A DNA stretch of 64,000 nt from contig NZ_CP072801.1 in assembly GCF_017901135.1 (NCBI RefSeq), positions 2,725,501 to 2,789,500 of the forward strand, written 5' to 3'. Positions 21,746 through 33,739 of the stretch are shown here, in pieces. The position numbers and the translations under genes are program-made. Under the pieces are notes generated by a model. It was not told the DNA's origin, searched no databases, and saw nothing but the letters and a program-made list of their open reading frames with translations. Numbering within the stretch: position 1 is the first letter of the stretch; each line of letters opens with the position of its first letter. Source of the DNA: Thiothrix litoralis. GTDB lineage: Bacteria; Pseudomonadota; Gammaproteobacteria; Thiotrichales; Thiotrichaceae.

Positions 21746-23290
21746 TCACTCCACTTTCAGATGCTTACCGGCTGCCCACACCAACCACAGCACCGGAATC
21801 CCGATCAAGGTGGTGAAGGTGAAAAAGCCGGGGTAGCCAATGCTATCCACAATCGTGCCGGAATACCCACCAATGGTTTTCGGCAAGAGTGTCATCAAGG
21901 AACTGAAAATCGCGTATTGCACCGCCGTAAACGACACGCTGGTCAGCGATGACAGGAAGGCCACAAACGCCGCACTCGCAAAGCCCGCCGCCAGATTATC
22001 CGCCGTCACGGCCGTATACATCACCGGCACGTTATGCCCTGAATACGCCAGCCACACGAACACCAGATTGGTAAAAGCCGTCAGCACCGCCCCTAACATA
22101 AGGGTACGCATCACCCCATAACGGGTCGCGAACAACCCGCCCATGAAGCCACCCGCAATACTCACCACCACCCCAAAGGTCTTCACAGCAGTCGCAATTT
22201 CCGGCTTGCTGAAACCCAAATCCTGATAGAACACATTGGAAATCACCCCCGGCACAATATCCGTGATCCGGTACAAACCAATCAAGGCCAGCAACAACAA
22301 TGCCGTTTTCACCCCATAACGGCGGAAAAACTCCGCAATCGGCTCAATCCAGGTATCCCGCGCCATCGCCTGATTCACCGCGCCCACCTGCACCAATGCC
22401 CAGCCAATCAGCACTGCCACCGCAATCGACAAGGACAAATGCAAAGTTTCCAGCCCAAAACCGACGAAAGCATCCCCACCCACAGCCGTTTGCAAATCCT
22501 CAAACAAGGCACTACTGATGGCAAAGGTAGTCACAAACCCCGCTACCGCCAAGGCAAATACCAGCAACAACCGAGTGTAATCCATTGCCGCGTAATGATG
22601 CCGTTCAGCCCGCTGATGCTCCGGCTCCGGGATCAGCAGCGTGGTAATCACGCCTACCAACATCATTCCAGCCATCGCCCAATACGTCCACTGCCACGCG
22701 GCATACACATAATGTGCCTTTTCCGACCCCAGCCACGACGCCATGAACAACGCCCCTGCTCCCGCCACGATCATCCCCAGCCGATAACCGGCGATATAAG
22801 TTGACGACATCATCGCCTGCAAACGGGTTTCCGCCGCCTCAATCCGGTAAGCATCGATCACAACATCCTGCGTCGCCGATGAAAAACCCAACAAAACTGC
22901 CGCCCACGCCATCCATTTTAACTGCGTTTCGCCCAGCACCGGGTCGATACTGCCCATCAACACAATCGCCAGCATGATCAATAATTGCGCCACTAACAAC
23001 CACGCCCGACGCTTCCCCAACAGGCGGGTCAATACTGGCAGCGGCAGTTTGTCGATCAACGGTGCCCAGACAAACTTGAACGAATACCCCAGTGCCGCCC
23101 AACTGAAAAACGTCACGGTTTTACGCTCAACCCCCGCCTCCCCCAGCCATAACGACAGCGAAGAAAAGATCAACAGGAGTGGAATCCCCGCCGAAAAACC
23201 TAGAAACAACATAGTGATAACCCTAGGATGCAGGAACGCCCGCAACGATTCAGACCAGCCCATCGGCTGCGGCGGAGAGGTTTCAGTCAT
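21746..23290 (-). CDS. ampG: Muropeptide permease AmpG (MFS)
   Basis: Inner-membrane importer of GlcNAc-anhydroMurNAc peptides for cell-wall recycling. The 514-residue MFS protein has about 12-14 transmembrane segments and the AmpG-typical start (LFLGFSAGIPLLLIFSSLSLWL, and SWAALGYSFKFVWAPLID). It fits functionally with MltB and with AmgK/MurU elsewhere in the window. Its stop codon (21746-21748) directly abuts the stop of the convergent EndoU-like gene. Confidence 0.93.
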   Translation of the reverse strand: MTETSPPQPMGWSESLRAFLHPRVITMLFLGFSAGIPLLLIFSSLSLWLGEAGVERKTVTFFSWAALGYSFKFVWAPLIDKLPLPVLTRLLGKRRAWLLVAQLLIMLAIVLMGSIDPVLGETQLKWMAWAAVLLGFSSATQDVVIDAYRIEAAETRLQAMMSSTYIAGYRLGMIVAGAGALFMASWLGSEKAHYVYAAWQWTYWAMAGMMLVGVITTLLIPEPEHQRAERHHYAAMDYTRLLLVFALAVAGFVTTFAISSALFEDLQTAVGGDAFVGFGLETLHLSLSIAVAVLIGWALVQVGAVNQAMARDTWIEPIAEFFRRYGVKTALLLLALIGLYRITDIVPGVISNVFYQDLGFSKPEIATAVKTFGVVVSIAGGFMGGLFATRYGVMRTLMLGAVLTAFTNLVFVWLAYSGHNVPVMYTAVTADNLAAGFASAAFVAFLSSLTSVSFTAVQYAIFSSLMTLLPKTIGGYSGTIVDSIGYPGFFTFTTLIGIPVLWLVWAAGKHLKVE

Positions 23291-23657
23291 GATGCAGATA
23301 CCCTTAGCTTGTTATGTATAAATGATCAAGACAGCATCATCGGCGAATCGTTCTCCGTTGTAAACGCCCAACAAACACCTCCGCCTTAACCGCTCGTAAG
23401 TGAGTTTGCAACTTTCATCCTTCCTCCCCGCACCATTTCAAAAGCCTTGACACATACTTCGGAACATCACGCAAGGCACAACAAACCTCACCCCAGCGTG
23501 GAGAAATTTGTTCCTGGCGACGCAGAGTGCAGATACGCCTGATATGGATTTTCTGGCAAGTTTGCATACGCCCAAGCATGGGCTGTTAGCCACGGAATAA
23601 TAAAGAGCGGCTGAAATGACTTCAGCCACGACGAGTCAAAAAGCAAAGGAGCATGAA
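23291..23657 (+). other. Gene-free leader region upstream of the collagen-like gene
   Basis: A 367-bp stretch between divergent ampG and the collagen-like gene with no credible ORF. It contains a lone TTGACA (about 23450) without a matching -10, a short AACAAA/TTTGTT inverted pair around 23480-23513, a GGCT-GTT-AGCC mini-hairpin (23581-23591), and the perfect hairpin listed separately. A long structured 5' leader is plausible; no known riboswitch was recognised with confidence. Confidence 0.5.
23609..23627 (+). promoter_or_regulatory. Perfect hairpin just upstream of the collagen-like gene RBS
   Basis: GGCTGAA (23609-23615) pairs perfectly with TTCAGCC (23621-23627) around the loop ATGAC. 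An in-frame ATG at 23616 lies exactly in the loop, while the real-looking RBS (AAAGGAG, 23646-23652) lies 18 nt beyond the stem. The hairpin argues against the upstream start and may affect translation or mRNA stability. Confidence 0.6.
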
Positions 23658-27812
<4,155 letters not shown>

Positions 27813-27818
27813 GCCTAA

Positions 27819-27905
27819 CGTTATCTTCGGATAACGAGTGGTGGCTTTCCTTCGGGAAACCACCGCTTTTCACCTGACAGAAAAGCCCGCCCTTGGTGGG
27901 CTTTT
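27819..27905 (+). terminator. Three tandem hairpins after the collagen-like gene, the last two terminator-like
   Basis: Hairpin 1 (27819-27836) is a perfect 7-bp stem with a TTCG tetraloop. Hairpin 2 (27838-27866) is a 12-bp stem with one bulged C, also capped by TTCG, followed by TTTT. Hairpin 3 (27881-27905) is an 11-bp stem with loop CTT ending in a T-rich stretch. The glycosyltransferase RBS starts about 10 nt later. The array may end most collagen transcripts and let only part read through. Confidence 0.85.
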
Positions 27906-27931
27906 CTTTGACAACAGGAGGACACCAAACA

Positions 27932-29029
27932 ATGAAAGCAATCAAATCAAGCATCTGCCTAAACATGATTGTCAAAAATGAAAGCGAAATCATTACCCGC
28001 TGTTTGGATAGCGTCAAAGACCTTATCGACTACTGGGTGATCAGTGATACCGGCTCAACCGATGGTACACAACAAATCATTACGGACTACTTCAAACAGC
28101 ACAACATTCCCGGATTGCTCCTCGAAAACGCGTGGAAAAACTTCTCCCACAACCGCAATCAGGCACTCGAACAAGCTTTAGGCCGCAACGGTTACATCCT
28201 GATCATGGATGCCGATGACTACCTATCCAAATCTGAAAGCTTTCGTTTTCATAAACTGACTGCCGACAGTTACATGCTCAAAATGCAACGCAATGGCATC
28301 GACTATTACAACGAAAGACTGATTCGCGCTAACTTACCTTGGCAGTGGCATGGGGTTCTGCACGAATACTTGCACAGCCCAACACCGTATAGCCGCGCCA
28401 ACCTGCCCGGTGATTACGTGATCCAGTCCACCACGGAAGGCGCACGCAGCCAAAACCCGGACAAGTACAAAAATGACATCAAAGTACTCGAAGCAGCCCT
28501 GCGTGAAGAACCTGACAATACCCGTTACCAGTTTTACCTCGCCCAAAGCTACCGGGACGACCGCAACCTCGAACAAGCCGCCATACACTACCAAAAGCGT
28601 GCAGACATGGGCGGCTGGTCGGAAGAAGTCTATTACTCACTGCTCGAAGTCGCCAAAAACCGCTACTGGTTAGGGCATAACCACCTGGATGTCATTAACG
28701 CCTTCCTCATCGCCCACACCTTCCGACCGCAACGCCTCGAAGCACTCCATGAAGCCGTAAAAATATGCCGGATCAACGGGCATTACCACTTGGGTTGCCA
28801 ACTGGGATGGACAACCAAAGGCATTTCAATGCCAGATGACACCCTGTTTGTGGACAAATCCATTTACGACTGGCAATTTATTGACGAACTCTCCATCTGC
28901 GCTGTGTATACCAATAAGCATCGGGAAGCAGCCCAAATGATGGAGCACCTATTAAACTCCCCACTAACACCCACGGAGGAAAAACCCCGACTCGAAGCCA
29001 ATCTCCATTTCGCTCAAAGTCTGGCCTAA
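27932..29029 (+). CDS. GT2-type glycosyltransferase with TPR-like C-terminus (copy 1)
   Basis: Family 2 (GT-A fold) glycosyltransferase, 365 residues from the ATG at 27932, which has CAGGAGG upstream. The N-terminal catalytic domain shows SICLNMIVKNES, SDTGSTDGTQ and the metal-binding MDADD motif, then the WHGVLHEYL segment typical of this subgroup. The C-terminal half (about 190-365) is helical and TPR-like (YQFYLAQSYRDD). Soluble, probably cytoplasmic. Sugar donor and acceptor cannot be read from the sequence. The gene directly follows the Thr-rich collagen-like gene, so glycosylation of that protein is a reasonable inference. Confidence 0.85.
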   Translation: MKAIKSSICLNMIVKNESEIITRCLDSVKDLIDYWVISDTGSTDGTQQIITDYFKQHNIPGLLLENAWKNFSHNRNQALEQALGRNGYILIMDADDYLSKSESFRFHKLTADSYMLKMQRNGIDYYNERLIRANLPWQWHGVLHEYLHSPTPYSRANLPGDYVIQSTTEGARSQNPDKYKNDIKVLEAALREEPDNTRYQFYLAQSYRDDRNLEQAAIHYQKRADMGGWSEEVYYSLLEVAKNRYWLGHNHLDVINAFLIAHTFRPQRLEALHEAVKICRINGHYHLGCQLGWTTKGISMPDDTLFVDKSIYDWQFIDELSICAVYTNKHREAAQMMEHLLNSPLTPTEEKPRLEANLHFAQSLA

Positions 29030-29043
29030 CACACGCCCGACTT

Positions 29044-29073
29044 ACCTGAAAGCCCGCCCTTTGGCAGGTTTTT
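29044..29073 (+). terminator. Terminator between the two glycosyltransferase genes
   Basis: ACCTG (29044-29048) pairs with CAGGT (29065-29069), with an inner AAAG/CTTT stem, followed by TTTTT. It lies 15 bp after the first glycosyltransferase gene and should separate or attenuate expression of the second. Confidence 0.65.
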
Positions 29074-29079
29074 GTAATG

Positions 29080-29111
29080 AATGAGTAAACACCCGTAAAC
29101 ACAAACTCATT
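29080..29111. promoter_or_regulatory. Inverted repeat enclosing two direct repeats, possible operator
   Basis: AATGAGT (29080-29086) and ACTCATT (29105-29111) are perfect inverted arms. Between and overlapping them are two copies of GTAAACAC (29085-29092 and 29095-29102), spaced exactly 10 bp, one helical turn. It lies immediately before the second glycosyltransferase gene. No regulator is known. Confidence 0.4.
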
Positions 29112-29122
29112 GGTGACACATC

Positions 29123-30316
29123 ATGCACACAACACCGAAAAGCGTCTGCTGGAACGCTATCGTCAAGAACGAATCCCGCATTATCGAACGCTGTATGGCG
29201 TCCATGGTCGATGAACTGGACTACTGGGTCGTCGTCGACACCGGCTCCACTGACGGAACGCAAGACATCATCCGCAACTTCATGGCGCAACACGGCGTTC
29301 CCGGCGAACTCATTGAGCGCCCCTGGAAAAACTTCTCCCTCAACCGCAGCGAAGCCCTCGAACTCGCCGAAAACAAGGCCGATTACATCCTGTTTTGCGA
29401 TGCCGACATGGCGCTGGAAGTCCACGACCAACACTGGAAACAGCACCTCGAAGCCGACGCCTACCTCGTCAATCAACGTGCCCACGGCGGGCTACTCGTC
29501 TACCCCAATATCCGCCTCGTCAATGGACGCTTAGAAGGCGACCGTCGCTTCCGCTACTGGGGCGCAACCCACGAATACTGCGATTCCATTGAACCCTTTC
29601 TCGCCACTCGCGAGCGTCATAACGGCATTTTAATGCTGGATTTCGCGGATGGTGGTGCAAAAAGCGACAAATACGAACGGGATGCCCATTTATTGCAGGA
29701 ACAAATTGCACAACTGCAAGCCCTCGAAACCGCCAGCCCCGCCGAACGCGAAGCTGCCCACCAAAGCGGCATACTGCGGCACGCCCCCAACCTGATTAGC
29801 CGCAGCACCTTCTATCTAGCCAAGACCTGGCGTGACAACGAGAACGCCAGACAAGCCATCAGCGCTTACCAGCAACGGGCGCAAATGGGTGGCTGGGAAG
29901 AAGAAGTCTGGTATTCGCTGTTCGAGATTGCCCGCCTCAAGGAACGGCTCGGCGACCCGGAGGAGGAAGTCATCCGCGCGTATCTGGATGCTTACGAAAA
30001 CCGCCCACTGCGGGCAGAATCCCTGCATCACCTCGCCCGCTACTTGCGGCAAAAAGAGCGTTTTGCCCAAGCCTACCTGTACGCACTGGCAGCCAGCGAC
30101 ATCCCGATGACAGATGATTTACTGTTCGTTGCCCGCAATGTTTACGAATGGCAGGCCAAGGATGAGCTCGCCATCGCCGCGTACTGGATAGGCCGTTATC
30201 AGCAATGCGCCAACTTGTGTGACCAGATGCTGTCGAACCCGAACTTACCGGAGGCCGCCCGTACCCGGATTCAGGCAAATCTGGACTACGCCGTCGACAA
30301 ACTGCGCCGGAACTGA
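29123..30316 (+). CDS. GT2-type glycosyltransferase with TPR-like C-terminus (copy 2)
   Basis: A 397-residue paralogue of the preceding glycosyltransferase with the same layout: WNAIVKNESRIIERC, VVDTGSTDGTQDII, CDADMALEV (DxD region), WGATHEYC, then TPR-like helices (FYLAKTWRDNENARQAISAYQQRAQMGGWEEEVWYSLFEIA). The two differ enough (for example MDADD against CDADM, and an extra charged insert near residue 190-210 here) that they may add different sugars. A GGTGA-type RBS lies upstream. Cytoplasmic. Confidence 0.85.
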   Translation: MHTTPKSVCWNAIVKNESRIIERCMASMVDELDYWVVVDTGSTDGTQDIIRNFMAQHGVPGELIERPWKNFSLNRSEALELAENKADYILFCDADMALEVHDQHWKQHLEADAYLVNQRAHGGLLVYPNIRLVNGRLEGDRRFRYWGATHEYCDSIEPFLATRERHNGILMLDFADGGAKSDKYERDAHLLQEQIAQLQALETASPAEREAAHQSGILRHAPNLISRSTFYLAKTWRDNENARQAISAYQQRAQMGGWEEEVWYSLFEIARLKERLGDPEEEVIRAYLDAYENRPLRAESLHHLARYLRQKERFAQAYLYALAASDIPMTDDLLFVARNVYEWQAKDELAIAAYWIGRYQQCANLCDQMLSNPNLPEAARTRIQANLDYAVDKLRRN

Positions 30317-30383
30317 CGGGTATATTCCAGCCGCCTGCTGACGTAAAATGTCAGCCTGTGCTGCAATAATGGATAGCTTGCCA

Positions 30384-30680
30384 ATGGAAGAACTACTGCC
30401 CCTGCGTGACCGCTTGAATCTGGAAACCGCCCGCATTACCTGGCCTGAACTGGAACGGTATTTCGCGGGCGGCAAGGTCATACAGGTTACCCCGGAACTG
30501 GATCTGATCGACGTTGCTGCGTGCATCGCAGAAGACGAGGCCACCCAGCTAAAAAACTGGATAGATAACCAGCAGGTAGGCCAATTAAATGACGATACCG
30601 CCCTACAATGGGCAGCCCAACAACCCGATAACCTGTGGGCAGTGGTGATTGCGCCGTGGGTATTGGTACAGGAACGTTAA
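30384..30680 (+). CDS. DUF2288 family small protein
   Basis: About 98 residues; recognised as DUF2288 from LRDRLNLETARITWPELERYFAGGKVI...LDLIDVA and the conserved end PDNLWAVVIAPWVLVQER. Function unknown. The start is uncertain: ATG at 30384 is preferred because homologues begin close to the LRDxLNLETA motif, but ATG at 30369 is also in frame and neither has a strong RBS. It follows the second glycosyltransferase gene by under 70 bp. Confidence 0.75.
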   Translation: MEELLPLRDRLNLETARITWPELERYFAGGKVIQVTPELDLIDVAACIAEDEATQLKNWIDNQQVGQLNDDTALQWAAQQPDNLWAVVIAPWVLVQER

Positions 30681-30693
30681 TCGCGCACACAAA

Positions 30694-30716
30694 AAAGGCC
30701 AGATCAACTGGCCTTT
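30694..30716 (-). terminator. Terminator downstream of the rhodanese gene
   Basis: A 9-bp stem (AAAGGCCAG with CTGGCCTTT) around a 5-nt loop. On the minus strand it is followed by an uninterrupted T-run, so it should terminate the rhodanese-end operon. It also sits after the DUF2288 gene on the plus strand and may be bidirectional. Confidence 0.8.
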
Positions 30717-30738
30717 CCTGTATACTCCAACAATGGCA

Positions 30739-31485
30739 TTACTTCTTTTCTTCTGCCTTGACAGCCGCTGGTTTAGCCGTTGTCAGACCGAGAATTTCCC
30801 AATCTTGCATCCCGCCACGGTACCACTTGATCTTGTCAGCCGGGTAGCCGAACTTCAGCAGTGTCTTGATATTGATCGGTGACTGACCACACCACATACC
30901 ATTACAGAACATGACCAGTGTTTTTGCATCGGAATAATCAAACACCTTGCTGACGGCATCGCCACCTGTCGCAACGGCCTCGTCAACCGACATGGCGTCA
31001 GCACTCTCTGCCAGTTTAACGCCGAACTGCTCGGTCAGCACTTTGATGATGCCATCAGTGGTTGCACCCCGGTCGGGAGCTAAGCTTTCCCACGAAATAT
31101 TCACTGCACTGGGAATGGTACCTTTTTCCACCCAGTCAGCGGTACGGGAGTCGATCACCAGAATGCTGCTATCACCACCATTCATTTTTTCCAGATAATC
31201 CAGCATACCCAGTTCGGCAATAGTATCAACACCGTCAGCGACCTTATCTGGCTGGATGCAGAATGGCGGACAAGGGCGCGAGGTCTTAGCAAAATCTTCC
31301 GACACGACCGCAGTGTTATCCTGATTACGTTTGATTTCAACATCAGCACCACCATGTTTGACGGTAATGCTCATTTTGTCGGCGGTAATACCAACAGGTT
31401 TCGCTTCATCAGCCGCAAAAGCCGCACTAGAAACACTCAAACCAGCAGCCAATAACGCAATATTCATCAATTGAGTAACATTCAT
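30739..31485 (-). CDS. Periplasmic rhodanese-like protein
   Basis: Signal peptide of about 24 residues (cleavage near AAFA), then one rhodanese domain from about residue 85 (SSILVIDSRTADWVEKGTIPSAVNI) to 235. The active-site loop reads CNGMWCGQSP, so the catalytic cysteine is present with a second Cys in the loop. An N-terminal SRPCPPFCIQP segment adds two more cysteines. Proposed role is sulfane-sulfur or thiol chemistry in the periplasm; substrate unknown. The C-terminal tail is lysine-rich. Its place after an acyl-carrier-protein operon (25-bp gap) is unexpected. Confidence 0.82.
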   Translation of the reverse strand: MNVTQLMNIALLAAGLSVSSAAFAADEAKPVGITADKMSITVKHGGADVEIKRNQDNTAVVSEDFAKTSRPCPPFCIQPDKVADGVDTIAELGMLDYLEKMNGGDSSILVIDSRTADWVEKGTIPSAVNISWESLAPDRGATTDGIIKVLTEQFGVKLAESADAMSVDEAVATGGDAVSKVFDYSDAKTLVMFCNGMWCGQSPINIKTLLKFGYPADKIKWYRGGMQDWEILGLTTAKPAAVKAEEKK

Positions 31486-31510
31486 AACAATCCTCCAGTT
31501 TTCAAACTAT

Positions 31511-32200
31511 TTATTCTGCTTTAGCGGCTTCAGCCTCCGCCACAGGAAAACGCTCTTTAATCTTACGGGCAGGATTCCCGGAAACAAAACTATTTTCTTT
31601 AATCGGACTCATAACGATGGAATAAGGTGCCACAAAACATTCGTTTTCGATGGTCACCGCAGGCAAAATCACTGCACCCAGACCGATCCCAACGTTATTA
31701 CCAATCACAATCGGTGCTGACAGTTGTGCCAATTCTCCACCCCAACTATAACAAACGCGGCGATCAGGTTTCCCAGAATCCGTCGGCAGATTGGTCAGCG
31801 AGTAAATTTTTGCGCCGGAACCCGTGCCACAATCATTACCGATCTGGACACCACCATGCGCCTGAATCAAGGAATACGGGGTAATATGGACATTATTGCC
31901 GATATGCAATTCACCGATGTCGTGCTGATAATTCGGGTTAGTCAGCACTTTTGCGCCCTCTTCCAACGGCACTTTACCTGCCATCAGGATGCAATAACGG
32001 TCAATCCAAACATCATCGCCCAAGTGAATATCACGCGAACCTTGAATAATGACGCCTTCATCAATAATGACGTTTTTACCGCAACTCCCCAAACGGCGAC
32101 TGTAATACATATAGCGTAACGAACGCCCGACAGAACCGCCCAAATTGCGGATGAGACTTCTAAGTACGTTATCAAAAAACAGTACGATGGACTTAAACAT
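31511..32200 (-). CDS. Left-handed beta-helix (hexapeptide) O-acyltransferase
   Basis: The 229-residue protein has hexapeptide repeats from about residue 40 to 205 (IIDEGVIIQGSRDIHLGDDVWI, IGNNVGIGLGAVILPAVTIE), as in maltose/galactoside O-acetyltransferases and polysaccharide acyltransferases. The end VSGNPARKIKERF is typical of CatB/WbbJ-like members. A candidate catalytic histidine lies in NPNYQHDIGELHIGNNVHI. It may transfer the acyl group made on the neighbouring acyl carrier protein to a sugar; that is inference from context. Confidence 0.82.
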   Translation of the reverse strand: MFKSIVLFFDNVLRSLIRNLGGSVGRSLRYMYYSRRLGSCGKNVIIDEGVIIQGSRDIHLGDDVWIDRYCILMAGKVPLEEGAKVLTNPNYQHDIGELHIGNNVHITPYSLIQAHGGVQIGNDCGTGSGAKIYSLTNLPTDSGKPDRRVCYSWGGELAQLSAPIVIGNNVGIGLGAVILPAVTIENECFVAPYSIVMSPIKENSFVSGNPARKIKERFPVAEAEAAKAE

Positions 32201-32220
32201 GAGAAATCCTTTACTAAAAA

Positions 32221-33402
32221 TCAGGACATAACCTGTCCGCCGTTAACGCGGATAGTTTCGCCCGTCAGGTAATCTGATTGGCGCGAAGCGAGGAAGGTAA
32301 CGACACCGGCAATATCGTCCGGTTTAGCCAAACGGCGTAACGGCACACGTGCAGCAGCCATCAAGCGAATACGCTCAGGCACTTCTGACATTTGCGCGGT
32401 ATCGGTCATGCCGGGGGCAACCATATTCACGCGGATACCACTGGAAGCCAATTCAATCGCCAACGCATGGCTAAAACCTTCCAAAGCGGCTTTCGCGGTA
32501 ATAAACGGCAACTGATTCCCCATCGGGGTATCCAGCATTTGCGCACTGATATGGATGATTTTACCGTAACCCACCGCTTCCATTTGTGGCGTGACATGAC
32601 GCACCAAATGGAAAGCCCCTTGCAATGCCGTTTGCAAATGCGCGTCAAAATCTTTCCACAACACATCCGTCCAACGGATAGGAGCCATGGAAGCTGTCGT
32701 GCAATTCACCAGCACCGTAATATTACCCAAGTGACGTTTGACGTGATGCACCATATTGGCAACAGCGGCCTCGTCACGAATATCCGCACTCACGATTACC
32801 GTTTTTTGCCCTGCCGTTTCGACTTCACGCGCAATGGCAGCAGCTTTATCCATTTGGGTAAAGCCATGTACGGCCACATCAAACCCGGCGGCTGCAAGGC
32901 TACGGCATACCGCACTGCCCATGCCACCTGAGCCACCCACCACCAAAGCAACCGGGCGCGGTGGTTCTGGCTCAATCGACACATCCTCTTCAAACTCCAC
33001 CACTTTGACCTTGGCGATACCCGTGGTCACTTTCTGGCGGTTCTGGTTGAAAATATCGGTTTGCAGTTCAATAACCTGGGTACGATCCGCCTTGCTCAGC
33101 ACTTCGGCACGCACCAACAAGGTGTCACCGACCCTAACGGGCAGCAAAAACTCAAGACTCTGGGAGAACCACAGCGCCCCGTCACCCGGCAAACGTGTCC
33201 CAATAATGGTCGAGATGAATGACACCCCTAACATGCCATGCGCCACCGGCTTCTTGAAGCTGGTGCGGGCTGCATAATCAGCATCCACGTGCAGGCGGTT
33301 ATCATCGCCGCTCAACTCAACAAAGCGTTCCAAATCTTTTTCGGTGACGACGTGTTCCAGTTCGGCCACTTGCCCAACCAGTATTTCATCAAAACGAGCC
33401 AT
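32221..33402 (-). CDS. MaoC-like hydratase fused to an SDR-fold domain with altered active site
   Basis: N-terminal hot-dog fold MaoC/(R)-enoyl hydratase domain (about 1-140; SGDDNRLHVDADYA catalytic region, KPVAHGML), then an SDR domain (about 150-393; Rossmann motif GGSGGMGSA). In the SDR part the usual YxxxK motif reads FITAK: Phe replaces the catalytic Tyr, while the Lys and the upstream Ser (ISAQ) remain. Reductase activity is therefore doubtful. It lies in one transcription unit with an acyl carrier protein and FkbH-like gene, so the substrate is probably an ACP- or CoA-bound short hydroxyacyl or enoyl group. Confidence 0.85.
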   Translation of the reverse strand: MARFDEILVGQVAELEHVVTEKDLERFVELSGDDNRLHVDADYAARTSFKKPVAHGMLGVSFISTIIGTRLPGDGALWFSQSLEFLLPVRVGDTLLVRAEVLSKADRTQVIELQTDIFNQNRQKVTTGIAKVKVVEFEEDVSIEPEPPRPVALVVGGSGGMGSAVCRSLAAAGFDVAVHGFTQMDKAAAIAREVETAGQKTVIVSADIRDEAAVANMVHHVKRHLGNITVLVNCTTASMAPIRWTDVLWKDFDAHLQTALQGAFHLVRHVTPQMEAVGYGKIIHISAQMLDTPMGNQLPFITAKAALEGFSHALAIELASSGIRVNMVAPGMTDTAQMSEVPERIRLMAAARVPLRRLAKPDDIAGVVTFLASRQSDYLTGETIRVNGGQVMS

Positions 33403-33439
33403 GCTTGCCCCTTAGGTAATTCATACAGTGCACTGGGTT

Positions 33440-33733
33440 TTAATAATAACTAAATAAGTCATCGTCAGGGTTAGGGGCTGAAGAATCCTCGTTACATTTA
33501 CACACGGTCAATGCCACGATGTCAGCCGCCGTATCCAATTGCGCGAATTCTTCTTCGGTATAACGGATACCAAACTCCTCTTCCAGCATCAACAGGATTT
33601 CGACCTGCTTGAGGGAATCCCAGTCGCGGCGACCATTCATTGTCAGCCATGCCTCTTCACCACTGGGTAAAGGCTTGCCCAATACAGCAACAATAGCTGC
33701 CTGTAAGGTAGCCTTAACTTTATCTGCATCCAT
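33440..33733 (-). CDS. Stand-alone acyl carrier protein
   Basis: 97 residues. The phosphopantetheine attachment serine is S40 in RDWDSLKQVEIL, and the rest (LEEEFGIRYTEEEFAQLDTAADIVALT) is a normal ACP fold. The C-terminus has an unusual tail with two cysteines (VCKCNED) and acidic/aromatic residues. It is not the fatty-acid-synthase AcpP; it is 6 bp downstream of the FkbH-like gene, its likely loading or partner enzyme. Confidence 0.88.
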   Translation of the reverse strand: MDADKVKATLQAAIVAVLGKPLPSGEEAWLTMNGRRDWDSLKQVEILLMLEEEFGIRYTEEEFAQLDTAADIVALTVCKCNEDSSAPNPDDDLFSYY

Positions 33734-33739
33734 ATTTTG

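Noticed and set aside
23460-23600. Possible c-di-GMP-I riboswitch, because GACGCA and a preceding AAACC occur in the leader
   Set aside because: The conserved P1/P2 stems and the tetraloop-receptor pairings could not be formed with the required spacing. A covariance-model search would decide.
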